DNA of 64,000 bases from Candidatus Burkholderia humilis. Lineage in GTDB: Bacteria; Pseudomonadota; Gammaproteobacteria; Burkholderiales; Burkholderiaceae. The DNA lies in assembly GCA_001184405.1 (NCBI GenBank), contig LFMX01000006.1, positions 54,792 through 118,791 of the forward strand, written 5' to 3'. The stretch's first letter is position 1; every line of letters begins with the position of its first letter. A program made the position numbers and the translations under genes. Under the pieces are notes generated by a model that saw only the letters and a list, made by a program, of their open reading frames with translations, had not been told where the DNA came from and searched no databases. Below, one piece after another: positions 49,065-59,613 of the stretch.

Positions 49065-49873
49065 TTCAGATCGATCTTTCCGGTCACGTCGCGGTCGTCA
49101 CGGGCGGCTCGTCCGGCATCGGCTTCGCAACGGCGCGGCTCTTTTTGCAGGCGGGCACATCGGTCGCCATTTGCGGACGCGATGCCGACCGGCTTGCCTC
49201 CGCGCAGGCTGCACTTGCCGAAGAATTTCACCACGCGCAAGCGCAATTGCTCGCCGAACGCTGCGACGTGCTCGACGCCGAGCAGACGAGCGCCTTCGCC
49301 GCACGCGTGATGAAGCGCTTCGGACACGTCGACATGCTGGTGAATAACGCGGGTCAAGGCCGCGTGTCCACCTTCGCCGATACCACCGACGACGCCTGGC
49401 GCGACGAACTCGAGCTGAAGTATTTCAGCATCATCCGGCCGACGCGCGCCTTTTTGCCGATGCTCAAAGCCGCGCCCACGCCCGCGATCGTCTGCGTGAA
49501 TTCGCTGCTCGCGTTGCAGCCGGAAGCGCACATGGTCGCGACGTCATCGGCGCGCGCGGGCGAACTGAGTCTCGTGAAATCGCTGGCGACGGAACTCGCG
49601 CCCAAGCGCATCCGCGTGAATTCGATTCTGATCGGCATCGTCGAATCGGGGCAGTGGAAGCGGCGCTATCAAAACTATCTGAACGAAAACGCGGACGGCC
49701 AAAGCTGGGAACAGTGGACCGCCGAACTCGCGCGCAAGAAAAACATTCCGCTCGGCCGTTTCGGGCGTCCCGAAGAAGCCGCTCAAGCGCTCTTTTATCT
49801 CGCTTCGCCGTTGTCGTCGTACACGACCGGCAGCCATATCGATGTTTCTGGAGGCTTTGCTCGACATGTCTGA
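49061..49873 (+). CDS. SDR-family oxidoreductase (atypical active site)
   Basis: 270 residues, intact. GHVAVVTGGSSGIGFATARL cofactor motif and VDMLVNNAGQGRVST. At the active site the usual YxxxK is replaced by ATSSARAGELSLVKSLATEL, lacking the Tyr; several related SDRs also lack it. Ends LASPLSSYTTGSHIDVSGGF. Overlaps both neighbours. Confidence 0.85.
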   Translation: MIQIDLSGHVAVVTGGSSGIGFATARLFLQAGTSVAICGRDADRLASAQAALAEEFHHAQAQLLAERCDVLDAEQTSAFAARVMKRFGHVDMLVNNAGQGRVSTFADTTDDAWRDELELKYFSIIRPTRAFLPMLKAAPTPAIVCVNSLLALQPEAHMVATSSARAGELSLVKSLATELAPKRIRVNSILIGIVESGQWKRRYQNYLNENADGQSWEQWTAELARKKNIPLGRFGRPEEAAQALFYLASPLSSYTTGSHIDVSGGFARHV

Positions 49874-51514
49874 AAAAACCACGGTCGGCGAACTGATCGC
49901 CGCGTTTCTCGAACAATGCGGCGTGCGCACGGCGTTCGGCGTCATCTCGATCCACAATATGCCGATCCTCGATGCGATCGGCCGTCGCGGCAATATCCGC
50001 TACGTCGGCGCACGCGGTGAAGCGGGCGCGCTGAATATGGCCGATGGCCTCGCTCGCGTGTCGTGCTAGCTCGGTGTCGCGTTCACGTCGACCGGCACGG
50101 CAGCGGGCAACACCACCGGCGCGATGGTCGAAGCGCTGACGGCGGACACAGCGCTTCTGCACATCACCGGGCAGATCGAAACGGAATATCTCGATCAGGA
50201 TCTCGCGTATATCCACGAAGCGCCGGATCAGTTGTCGATGCTGCAATCCATCTTGAAGGCCGCGTTCCGCGTGCGCACCGTGGACACCGCCTTGCCCACG
50301 ATCCGCGAAGCCGTACGCATCGCGCTGACCATGCCCGCCGGTCCGGTGAGCGTCGAGATTCCGATCGATATTCAGGCGGCCGAAATCGACTGGCCGGCAG
50401 ATATGGCCGCGTCGCACGTTGGCACGCTCACACACGATGCGCAGCGCGTGCAGAAACTTGCCGAAGTGCTGGTCGCAAAGAAGCGCCCGCTCTTGTGGCT
50501 CGGCGGCGGCACGCGTCACGCGCGCGCGGCGGTCGAACGGCTCGTGAAACTCGGCTTCGGCGTGGTCACAAGCGTGCAGGGTCGCGGCGTGCTACCGGAA
50601 GATCATCCGGCGACGCTCGGCGCGTTCAACGTGCATCTGTCGGTCGAGGCGTTCTACAAAACATGCGATGCGCTCGTCGTCGGCTCGCGTCTGCGCGGCA
50701 ACGAAACGCTCAAGTACAAGCTCGCGCTGCCGCAACCGCTCTATCGCGTCGATGCCGATGCGCTCGCGGACAACCGCGGCTATCGCAATGAACTGTTCGT
50801 GCACGGCGATGCCTCGCGCGTGCTCGATGAACTCGCGACCTTGCTCGAAGCTCGCATCGAAGTCGATGCGAGCTTCGCCGGCGATCTTGCCGCCGCGCGC
50901 GAAACGGCGGTGGCGGAAGTATCGAAGGGATTGGGGCCATACAAGCGCCTCGTCGATTCGCTGCAACGCGCGGTCGGCCGCGATTACAACTGGGTGCGCG
51001 ACGTCACGATTTCCAACAGCACGTGGGGCAATCGCCTGCTGAAGATTTTCAATCCGCGCGCGGGCGTGCATGCGCTGGGCGGCGGCATCGGGCAAGGCAT
51101 GCAGATGGCGATCGGCGCGGTGCTGTCGGACGCGGCGAAGAAAACGGTCGCGCTCGTCGGCGATGGCGGGTTGATGATCAACGTCGGCGAACTCGCGACC
51201 GCCATGCAGGAAAAAGCCAACGTGATGATCGTGCTGATGAACGATCAGTGCTACGGCGTGATCCGCAATATTTAGGATGGCGCATGTTCGTCGATCTGCA
51301 TCAACCGGATTTTGCGCAGTTCTGCGCGAGTCTGGGCATGGCGCACCGGCGCATCACGTCGCTCGATCAGGCCGATGACATCGTACGCGACGGACTTTCC
51401 ATCGACGGACCGGTGCTGGTGGAAATGGACATGCTGTCGGTCGGCTCGTTTGCGACCGCGTTCGCCGGGCCGCCGGTCAAGAAGGAGGAGCCGAAGGAGC
51501 CGGAATATGCGTGA
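49866..51514 (+). pseudogene. Thiamine-diphosphate-dependent decarboxylase/synthase-like, broken
   Basis: Starts MSEKTTVGELIAAFLEQCGV (Pyr domain). TAG at 50067-50069, then the same frame continues (AFTSTGTAAGNTTGAMVEAL, GPVSVEIPIDIQAAEIDWPA) to the PP domain ThDP motif LVGDGGLMINVGELATAMQE, TAG at 51273-51275 (probably Gln) and a small deletion and frameshift before [20 protein letters not shown]. Acetolactate synthase/benzoylformate decarboxylase superfamily. Confidence 0.85.
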
Positions 51515-52264
51515 TCCTCGCCTGGGCCACCATCCACAGCATGCGATCGATGTCGCGATGATCGGCTGCGGCGCGATCGGCAGCGCGGTGTATCGCGCGC
51601 TCGACAACGATCCGCACGTGCGCATCTCGCATGTGATCGAGCCGGTGCGCGCCCGCGATAACGTGCGCGCCATGCTCGGCGATGCCGTCGATGTCGTATC
51701 GCGCGTCGATGCGCTGGCCAGTCATCCGGAATTCGCGCTCGAGTGCGCGGGGCACGCCGCGATCGTCGATCACGTCGTGCCCTTGCTGAAGTCGGGCACG
51801 GCCTGCGCGGTCGCATCGATCGGTGCGCTGTCCGAAGCCGGTTTGCTCGATGCGCTCTCCAGCGCCGCCGACGAAGGCGCGGCCACGATCACGCTGCTGT
51901 CCGGCGCGATCGGCGGCGTGGACGCGCTGGCATCGGCGAAAGAAAGCGGACTCGACGACGTGCAGTACACGGGCCGCAAACCGCCGCTCGGCTGGCTCGG
52001 CACGCCCGCCGAAGCGCTATGCAATCTGAAGTCGCCGCGACGATCGCGCTCGCCGGACTCGGACTCGACGGCACGCACGTGCGCCTGATCGCCGATCCGA
52101 ACGTCGAGCGCAATGTGCATCGCATCGTGGCGCGCGGCGCGTTCGGCGAAATGTCGCTCGAAATGTGCGGCAAGCCGCTGCCGTCGAATCCCAAGACATC
52201 GGCGCTGACCGCGTTTAGCGCAATCCGTGTGCTGAAGAATCGCACGGCGCGCTGCGTGATTTAA
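51507..52264 (+). pseudogene. L-aspartate dehydrogenase-like protein, broken
   Basis: [20 protein letters not shown]ossmann motif; [41 protein letters not shown] frameshift near 52020, probably with loss of about 30 codons, then [20 protein letters not shown] and [20 protein letters not shown] to the stop. NadX/DUF108 family; here within a catabolic operon rather than NAD synthesis. Confidence 0.8.
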
Positions 52265-52278
52265 GGAGCATCCTGAAG

Positions 52279-53762
52279 ATGAATCATCCCGACACTTCGC
52301 TCGTCACGTCCGGCGATATTTTTCTCAGCGGCGAATGGCGACAAGGACACGACAACGCGTACGCGAGCCTTTATCCGGCCGATCAAACCGTGAACGCGGA
52401 AATCAGCACGGCCAACGCCGACGACGCGCGCGAAGCCGTCGAGATCGCGGATCGTGCTTATCAGAAGGCGGATTGGGCCGGCTTGAAAGCGCATCAGCGC
52501 GCGGGTTGTGTTGCATCGGATTGCTTCGTTCATCGAAGTGCGGCATGAAGCGCTTGCGCAATTGCAGCGCCGCGACAACGGTAAGCCGATCAGCGAAACG
52601 CGCGCTTTGGTCACGAGCGCGGCGAACACGTTCCGCTATTTCGCGACGTGTCTCGAAACGCTCGAAGACGAACTCACGCCCTCGCGCGGCGATTATCTGA
52701 CGATGAGCGTGCACGAGCCGCTCGGCGTGATCGCGGCCATCACGCCGTGGAATTCGCCGATCGCATCGGAAGCGCAAAAGCTCGCGCCCGCGCTCGCTAC
52801 GGGCAACGCCGTCGTGCTGAAATCGGCGGAAGTGACGCCGCTTGCATCGCTTGCACTCGCGCGTATTTGCGAGGAAGCGGGCGTGCCGAAGGGCGTCGTC
52901 AGCGTGCTGCCGGGCAAAGGCTCCGTGATCGGCGATGCGCTCGTGCGGCATCCGCTAGTCAAGAAAGTGGCGTTCACGGGCGGCACGGAAGTCGGGCGCG
53001 GCATCGCGCGGCTCGTGGCGGAGAAGTTGATGCCGGTATCGCTGAAACTCGGCGGCAAGTCGCCCACCATCGTATTCGCCGATGCCGACCTCGATCACGC
53101 GGTCAACGGCGTGCTGTACGGCATCTTCAGTTCGTCGGGGGAATCGTGCATTGCGGGACCGCGGCTCTTTGTCGAGCGCGCGGTGTACGGCGAATTCATG
53201 GCGCGTCTCGTCGATGCCGCACGCAAGCTGCGCGTCGGCGATCCCACGCGCAAGAACACACAGATGGGTCCGCTGATCACGGGCGCGCATCGCGAAAGCA
53301 TCGAACGCTATGTGGCGCTCGGGCTTTCCGAAGGCGGCAAGCTGCTGTGCGGCGGTCAACGCCCGACTGGCCGCGAGGAAGGCTTCTTCTATCTGCCGAC
53401 GATCATCGAAAGACTCAACAACGATGCACGCATGTGCCAGGAAGAAATCTTCGGCCCGGTGCTCGCCGCCCTGCCCTTCGACGATGAAGCCGCGCTCTTG
53501 CAACAAGCCAACGACAGCGTGTTTGGCCTTGCCGCTGGCATCTGGACGCGCGACTACAAACGCGCATGGAAGCTCGCGCGCGCTGAACACCGGCACGGTG
53601 TGGATCAACACCTACAAACAGTTTTAGATTTCGACACCGTTCGGCGGCTGGAAAGACAGCGGCATGGGACGCGAAAAAGGCCGTCTGGGTCTGCGCGAAT
53701 ACATGCAGCAAAAGAACCTGTACTGGGGCTTGAACGACGCCCCGCTGCCGTGGGCGAACTGA
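52279..53762 (+). pseudogene. Aldehyde dehydrogenase, broken
   Basis: First frame MNHPDTSLVTSGDIFLSGEW to about 52500; second frame carries VIAAITPWNSPIASEAQKLA, VKKVAFTGGTEVGRGIARLV, LKLGGKSPTIVFADADLDHA and catalytic Cys in SSGESCIAGPRLF. A frameshift near 53585 and a TAG at 53625-53627 precede STPFGGWKDSGMGREKGRLG in the final frame. NAD(P)-dependent acid-forming step of the pathway. Confidence 0.85.
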
Positions 53763-53776
53763 ATCACGAGACGGCT

Positions 53777-54644
53777 ATGACCATCCTTGGAATTGAACGC
53801 ATCACATATGGCGTGACGGATCTCGACACCTGCCGGCGATTTTTCGCCGACAGGGGTCTGAAGGAAGTCGCGCACGACGAAACCCGCGCGCGTTTCGAAA
53901 CGCTGAACGGCTGCGAAGTGCTGCTCGCGCGTTCGGACGATCCGACTCTGCCGCCCGCCTTCGAAGGCGGTCCGACCTTGCGCGAAGTCACATGGGGCGT
54001 CGGGACACGCGCCGAACTCGACGCGTTGCGCGGGCGTTTCGCGGGCCAGCCCGGCCATATCGAAACGGACGATGCGGTCGGTTGCATCGATCCGAACGGC
54101 ATGGCGATTCGCGTCGAAGTCACGAAAAAGCGCGCGATCGACGTGAAAGGCTCGCCGTCGAACGTGTAGGGCTCGGCGTATCGATACGCCGAGCCCCGTG
54201 TACGAACGGGCCGAACCGGTCGAGGTCGGGCATGTCGTGTTCTTAACGAACTGCGTCATCGAACAGGAAAAGTTCTATCACGAGCTGCTCGGCTTCTAGA
54301 CGTCCGACCGTTATCCGGGACGCGGCGCGTTCATGCGCTGCGCGCCGCACGGCGGGCATCACGATCTCTTCTTGCTTCAGCTTCCCGATGGCAAGCGCGG
54401 CCTGAATCACGTCGCGTTCACCGTGCGCGACATTCACGAAGTGTTCGGCGGCCGCCTGCATATCAGCCGATGCGGCTGGACCACGCAACTCGGACCGGGC
54501 CGTCATCCGGTGTCGTCGGCGTACTTCTGGTACTTCAAGAATCCGGCGGACGGTCTCATCGAGTATTACGCCGATGAAGACGTGCTCACGCCCGACTGGC
54601 AGCCGCGCGACTTCGAACCCGGTTCGACCGTGTTCGCGGAATAG
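53777..54644 (+). pseudogene. VOC-family two-domain protein (extradiol dioxygenase-like), broken
   Basis: First domain ILGIERITYGVTDLDTCRRF to VTKKRAIDVKGSPSNV and a stop at 54167-54169; another frame then reads EPVEVGHVVFLTNCVIEQEK, TAG at 54297-54299, and GLNHVAFTVRDIHEVFGGRL to DPWQPRDFEPG-like end at 54644. Two tandem glyoxalase/bleomycin folds are typical for type-I extradiol dioxygenases and related enzymes. Confidence 0.75.
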
Positions 54645-54729
54645 GCCGTCGATGGCGGTCTGGACGGCCACACGCGCCGTCAGAAAGACGCGAAGGCGCC
54701 CGAAGGCAAATTCATGACGGAGCGCAAAA

Positions 54730-55311
54730 ATGGCTGATCTTCAAACTGTCGTGGTGATTGGCGGCGGACAGGCGGCCGGTTGGATCGTCAAGACTTTACG
54801 CAAGGAAGGCTTCGATGGGCGCGTCGTGACGATCGCCGATGAAATCCATCTTCCTTACGAGCGCCCGCCGCTGTCCAAAGCCGTGCTGGCGGGCGATGCC
54901 GACATCGAAACCGTGCGACTCGTCGATCACGATGCGTTCGCGGCCTTGAACGTCGAAGCGTGGCAGCCGGAATGCGCGGCATCGATCGATCGTGATGATC
55001 AGGCGATCGCAACGGCGCGCGCGGTGCTCGGCGTGTGCACGCCGTACGCGGAAATTCCGTGGTTCTGGTCGGATCAATACGACGTCAATCTGCAGATTCT
55101 CGGCGACATTCCGGCGAACGCGCAGCCCGTCGTGCGCGGCGATCTGCACGCGCGTCGCGCATCCCTTTTCTTTTTCGACGATGCCAACGCGTTGCGCGGC
55201 GTCATCGCCATCAATTCGCCGCGCGATCTGAAGGTCGCGAAGAAATGGATGAGTCAGGCTAGCGCGGTGGATCTCGCCGCACTCATCGATACGGCAAAGG
55301 CACTCGCATAA
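54730..55311 (+). pseudogene. Ferredoxin reductase with large in-frame deletion
   Basis: 193 residues instead of ~400. N-terminus [20 protein letters not shown] (FAD motif) and [20 protein letters not shown]; then after [17 protein letters not shown] it jumps to the C-terminal domain [20 protein letters not shown]. The central FAD/NADH-binding part is missing without loss of frame. It was the electron donor of the Rieske oxygenase; now almost certainly inactive. Confidence 0.85.
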
Positions 55312-55328
55312 CACACACGGGAGCAGGC

Positions 55329-56696
55329 ATGAGGAGCATGGACAATACTATCGCCGAACATGGCGGCACCGCACCGACCGTCACCGACGCAGCCAGCACC
55401 GCGCACGCGGTGAGCAAGGGATCGATCATCGCGCGCATCGAGCGGCTGCCCGCCAACGCGATGCAGGTGCGCGCGCGGATACTGATCGGTGCGGCGACTT
55501 TCTTCGATGGCTTCGATGTCACCGTCATCGCGGCGACGCTGCCCTTGCTCATCCAGAAGTGGGGATTGACGCCGGGGCAAGTGGGCTTTCTGATCGCGTC
55601 GGGATCGATCGGGCAATTGATCGACGCGTTCCTGTTTCCGTCGCTCGCGGAACGTTATGGGCGCGTGAAGTCGATCGCGTGGACCTCGGGGATCATCGGG
55701 CTGACGAGTATCGCGTGCGGGTTTGCACCTTCGTTTGCGGTGTTCGTCGCGCTGCGGATCGTGCAGGGGCTCGGGCTCGGCGGCGAGTTGCCGGTGGCGG
55801 CGACGTATAATCAATGAGATCATGCGCGCACATGGACGCGGGCGCTTCGTGCTGCTGTATGAGATCGTGTTTCCGATCGGGCTCCTGGCATCGAATGCGC
55901 TCGGCGCGTGGATCGTGCCGCGTTTCGGCTGGGAAGCGATGTATTTCATCGGCGGCATTCCGCTCGTGCTGTTCTTTCTGCTGAAGACGCTGGTGCCCGA
56001 ATCGCCGCGCTGGCTCGGCGAGCGGGGCCGCATGCGCGAAGCCGGCGACGCGCTTGCGGCGTTTGAAAAGAGCGTGAAGGGACCGCTGCCGCCGCTTGGC
56101 AATATCGCCGAATTCGAGGAGATGGCGAGCCGCCATCCGAAGCGCCGCCGTCTGGATCTGATCGGGCCGGCCTATCTGAAACGCACGATCGCGGTCGCGC
56201 TCTTGTGGATGACGTGCGGCGTGATTCAGTATGGCCTTTCGACGTGGCTGCCGACGATTTACAAGACCATGTATCACGCCCGTTGCAACTGGCGCTGAAT
56301 CTGGCGGTGGCGGCGTCGGTGCTTGGCGTAATCGGGTCGCTGACGTGCGCGGTGTCGCTAGTGCTGGCGGGCGTGTTCCTGCATGAGTCGGTGTATGTGA
56401 TCGCGACGTTCTGTGCGCTGGCGCTCGGGTTTATGGCATGCGTGTTCATCACAGCTTATGTCTATACGCCGGAGTTGTATCCGACGAGCATCCGCGCATT
56501 CGGATGCGGACTCGGCGGCGCATGGCTCAAGGTCGCCGCGATCTTCGCGCCCGCGCTGGTCAGCAAGACGCTGCTCGGCGGACATATGGATGTCGCGTTT
56601 TATGCGCTCGCGGCGGTGCCGTTGCTGGCGGCGGTCGCGGTGCATTTTCTGGGGATTGAAACGAAGGGGAAGGTGCTGGAGCAGTTGGAGGCTTGA
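55329..56696 (+). pseudogene. MFS transporter, AAHS (aromatic acid:H+ symporter) type, broken
   Basis: ILIGAATFFDGFDVTVIAAT is the AAHS signature (DGxD) in helix 1. Frameshift near 55812 (after IVQGLGLGGELPVAATYN), second frame to YGLSTWLPTIYKTMY, frameshift near 56280, then LGFMACVFITAYVYTPELYP and GGAWLKVAAIFAPALVSKTL to 56696. Uptake step for the catabolic substrate, supporting an aromatic acid substrate. Confidence 0.85.
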
Positions 56697-56736
56697 GGCG
56701 GCTTGTTGCTTGTTGCTTGCTGATTTGGGGTTGGTG

Positions 56737-56764
56737 GAAGCGCCCGCTTTTTAGCGGGCGCTTC
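56737..56764 (+). terminator. Operon terminator hairpin
   Basis: Perfect 12-bp stem GAAGCGCCCGCT / AGCGGGCGCTTC with a TTTT loop, 40 bases after the MFS stop. Little T-tract follows on the plus strand; on the minus strand it also lies 3' of the convergent H-NS-like gene, so it may serve both. Confidence 0.75.
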
Positions 56765-56803
56765 TGCGTTTGGGCGGGACCATTGCCTGTTGCCAACGTG
56801 CGA

Positions 56804-57580
56804 TCAGGCCACCGAAACCTGGCTGCCGTCAGATGAAGACGCGATTGAATCGATGACGGCTTGCGCGGCGGCTAGTGCAGTGGCGGGTATTTTGTTGGCG
56901 GAAGGTGTTTTTATCGCGCGCTTTGTTGCGAACGGTGCGTTTGCGGCGTGCGCCGCTCTTGCGCTTGTGGTCCTTGCGCTTGCGGTCTTCGCTCTTGTGG
57001 TCTTTGCCCCTGCGGTCTTCGTGCCTACGGCCTTCGCGCTTGCAGGTTTCGCGCTCGCCCTCTTGATGGCAGCCTTCTTCGCCGCGCCTTTCTTTGCAGC
57101 AGGCTTCGCCTTCCCCTCCCCGCTCTTCGCAATCAGAAACACCGCACGATCCTTCGCCTGCGCGATCCACGCTGGCGCGCGGCCACGACCGGTCCATGTC
57201 TTGCCCGTCACCGGATCGCGATACATCGCCTTGCTCCGCGATACCGCCTTCGTCGTCGCGACGTCAATCAGAAACCTGCTCCGATCCTTCGCATTCGCGA
57301 TCCACGCAGGCGCTCGCCCATAACCGCTCCACGTGTCGCCCGTCTTCGGATCGCGATACTTCGGCGGCATCGTCTTTTTCGCGCTCGTCGTGACCGATGC
57401 CTTTCCCGCGCGCTGCCGGCGTCGCTTCGCGGCGGCTTCGATATCGGCGGTGGTGAGTCCGTGCTCGATCATCAGCGTGCGTATCTGATCGACGACTTTC
57501 TGCGCCTGCCGCGCGATTAGCGCATCAGCTTGCTTCTGGAGCTTTTTCATCTTCGCCCGAATCTGCTCGAGGGTCGACAT
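56804..57580 (-). CDS. H-NS-family protein with two DNA-binding domains and H1-like tail (copy 2)
   Basis: 258 residues from ATG 57578-57580 (AAGGAG upstream). Coiled-coil start STLEQIRAKMKKLQKQADAL, H-NS DNA-binding domain 1 at about 74-106 (YRDPKTGDTWSGYGRAPAWI), domain 2 at about 120-151 (YRDPVTGKTWTGRGRAPAWI), then a Lys/Ala/Thr/Ser-rich tail. Same architecture as 36239-37150 but GC-rich. It is next to the replication gene. Confidence 0.9.
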   Translation of the reverse strand: MSTLEQIRAKMKKLQKQADALIARQAQKVVDQIRTLMIEHGLTTADIEAAAKRRRQRAGKASVTTSAKKTMPPKYRDPKTGDTWSGYGRAPAWIANAKDRSRFLIDVATTKAVSRSKAMYRDPVTGKTWTGRGRAPAWIAQAKDRAVFLIAKSGEGKAKPAAKKGAAKKAAIKRASAKPASAKAVGTKTAGAKTTRAKTASARTTSARAAHAANAPFATKRAIKTPSANKIPATALAAAQAVIDSIASSSDGSQVSVA

Positions 57581-57665
57581 GGCGCACTCCTTGAGTTGCG
57601 TGCCTGCACTATGCCACCAAAGCATCGGTCGTTAAATCGCGGGGCACGCCGATATCAGCCGCCAC

Positions 57666-59171
57666 TCACCGCGCCTTGTGCGCGGCCTTGCGCAACTCCG
57701 CCGAGACGAACGATGCGAACGTTCCCGCGATACTTGGCCACGTCATGATGTTGCTTTCGTTCACGTCCGCCGCCTTGAGGCCCTGACGCTCGATGGCGCG
57801 CTGACCGATCGTGCTCGACGCAACGAAGCGGCGCACCAACTCCTCCTGCATCTTCTTCTCGGCGCCGGTGAAGAAATCGCGCGCGGCGCGCACTTCGTCC
57901 TGACGACGCTGATCCGCCGCCGCCTCCGCCGCCGCGACGCTCGCCGCCACCGCGCCCTTGCGCAAGCTCTGCTCTTCCTTCTTCGACGACTCGTGCTCCG
58001 CGCGCTGCGTCTGCAACAGCGAAATCTGCTTGTCGGCCTCCGACACGCGATAGTTCTCGGCGAGCGCCTTCATCAGATAACCGGATGCGCGACGGATATC
58101 GTCGCCCTTGGTGATGCGCCAGCGCACGTAATCGATTGCCTGCTCGATGCGCGCATCCGTCCACGCGCCACGGTTCTCGCGAATCTGCGCGAACTGTTTA
58201 TCGGAAAGGCCGAACTCTTTATAGAGCGTCAGATAAAGCGACGCCGACGACAGCATGTCCGCATCCGCGGCCGCCGCCTCTTCCTTGCGCTTAAGTTTGA
58301 AGCGAATCTGATCCTTCTTGCGCGAGCCGGGCGTGCCCGCGCGCGTTTCGTAAGCGATCTCGATATCGGACAATTCGTTGATATGTTTGATCGCCGGTTC
58401 GAGATAGTCGCGCTTGAAGTATTTGAATTCCGCGAAATTGGCCCACGACTTGCCCGGCAGACTGCGAATCAGATCGAGCGGAATCCAGTCGGTGCGTTCG
58501 TGCGGCACCTCAGGCAGCACGTGATCGTAGATCGCGCGCGCATAGATCAGCTTGAATTTCGACGTGACGAGCAGACTCGTCCAATACGAGTTTTCGGGAT
58601 CCTTGATGAGCCGCTGCAGTTCGATCGGCACGCAAAAACGGATGCGCCCGTTCCTCACGCTCACCCGTCCGATGAGTTCGAGCCAGTCGCCTTCGTCATC
58701 GCTGATGGATACGCCGCCGACTTCTTCGGCGTCGTCGGCATCGTCATCTTCGCCGCTTTCATCGGCCTCGCTCGCGTCGAGCTGATCTTCGAGCAGGCGC
58801 CCTTTTGCATCGATGGAGACGATCGGGCCGCTCGTCACTTCGAGCATGGCCGACTTCACGCTGCGCACGACGCTGGAAAAATGCTTCTTGTTGTGGCTTT
58901 CGTAGCGCATGAGCCATTTGAAGAAACTGAGCGACACCTCGTAGGTATCGAACGTCTCCGGCTCCTGCGCGACGATGAAATACGCGGCATCGACGAACCG
59001 CCGCGCCGACAGACCGAGCCCGATGATGCGCGCGAACACGCTGTTTTTCTGATAACCGATGTCTTTGGGCGTAACGACAGCATCGATCGGTGTTTTGACG
59101 GGCGCATTCTCGACGAACAAGTCGAGCGCGTATTGAAGCGGTGTCACCCGTCTTTCGACACTGCTGGCCAT
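57666..59171 (-). CDS. Replication initiator protein, Rep_3 superfamily
   Basis: 501 residues, intact. RepB/Rep_3-type winged-helix initiator: LSARRFVDAAYFIVAQEPET, YEVSLSFFKWLMRYESHNKK, ELIGRVSVRNGRIRFCVPIE, and TSKFKLIYARAIYDHVLPEV. It has a central acidic insertion and a coiled-coil C-terminal part rich in Ala/Glu/Arg. Length and context match initiators of Burkholderia secondary chromosomes. It reads away from the iteron arrays, which it should bind. Confidence 0.9.
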   Translation of the reverse strand: MASSVERRVTPLQYALDLFVENAPVKTPIDAVVTPKDIGYQKNSVFARIIGLGLSARRFVDAAYFIVAQEPETFDTYEVSLSFFKWLMRYESHNKKHFSSVVRSVKSAMLEVTSGPIVSIDAKGRLLEDQLDASEADESGEDDDADDAEEVGGVSISDDEGDWLELIGRVSVRNGRIRFCVPIELQRLIKDPENSYWTSLLVTSKFKLIYARAIYDHVLPEVPHERTDWIPLDLIRSLPGKSWANFAEFKYFKRDYLEPAIKHINELSDIEIAYETRAGTPGSRKKDQIRFKLKRKEEAAAADADMLSSASLYLTLYKEFGLSDKQFAQIRENRGAWTDARIEQAIDYVRWRITKGDDIRRASGYLMKALAENYRVSEADKQISLLQTQRAEHESSKKEEQSLRKGAVAASVAAAEAAADQRRQDEVRAARDFFTGAEKKMQEELVRRFVASSTIGQRAIERQGLKAADVNESNIMTWPSIAGTFASFVSAELRKAAHKAR

Positions 59172-59235
59172 GTTTACGCGGTTCTGAATGTTTCGGCAGA
59201 CTGTAGCATAGGAAGGTGAGGTAATGAAGGATCGC

Positions 59236-59497
59236 TCTCACCTTTATGCCGATACGTGCCCGCCGACGACACTCGTTCTCACCTTTGGGACAGCGCTTCT
59301 CACCTTTTCGCGCCGGTAAACGTCCCGAACGATTGCCGGACACGTGGTTCGTGCCGGTTCCCGACACTGCTTCTCACCTTTGGGAGAGGGACGGACGTAA
59401 GTCTCACCTTTCGCCCCGTATCTCTCCCTCTGCCGACATTGCTTCTCACCTTTGCTGGACATTCAGTCTCACCTTAAGGACAGCATGACTCACCTTT
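59236..59497 (+). repeat. Replication origin iterons, array 1 (8 x TCTCACCTTT)
   Basis: Copies start at 59236, 59277, 59298, 59372, 59402, 59444, 59467 (last base A) and 59488 (first base A). Several spacings are near 21 or 42 bases, that is helical phasing. Located directly upstream of the rep gene; expected Rep binding sites and autoregulatory operators. Confidence 0.9.
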
Positions 59498-59613
59498 TGC
59501 GTCTAAGTCGTTGATTTTAAATGAGCGAAATGGGTCTTGTTTGTAAGTTAGTTGGAGGTTTTTCTAAAACAATTTACGAACTAGAATCAGCTCAAAACGA
59601 ATTGCCGTACCAA

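Noticed and set aside
20005..54300. Stop-codon reassignment (TAG or TGA read as Trp or another residue)
   Set aside because: Both TAG and TGA, as well as TAA, interrupt genes, at positions of different residues (Trp, Gln, Gly, Glu). Intact genes use all three as normal stops, and the same genes also carry frameshifts. Nonsense mutation is the simpler explanation.
13757..56696. All frameshifts as sequencing error
   Set aside because: Some single-base indels could be, but substitutions to stop, multi-codon deletions, gene splits and truncations at IS borders cannot. Decay is the better general reading, with individual indels left open.
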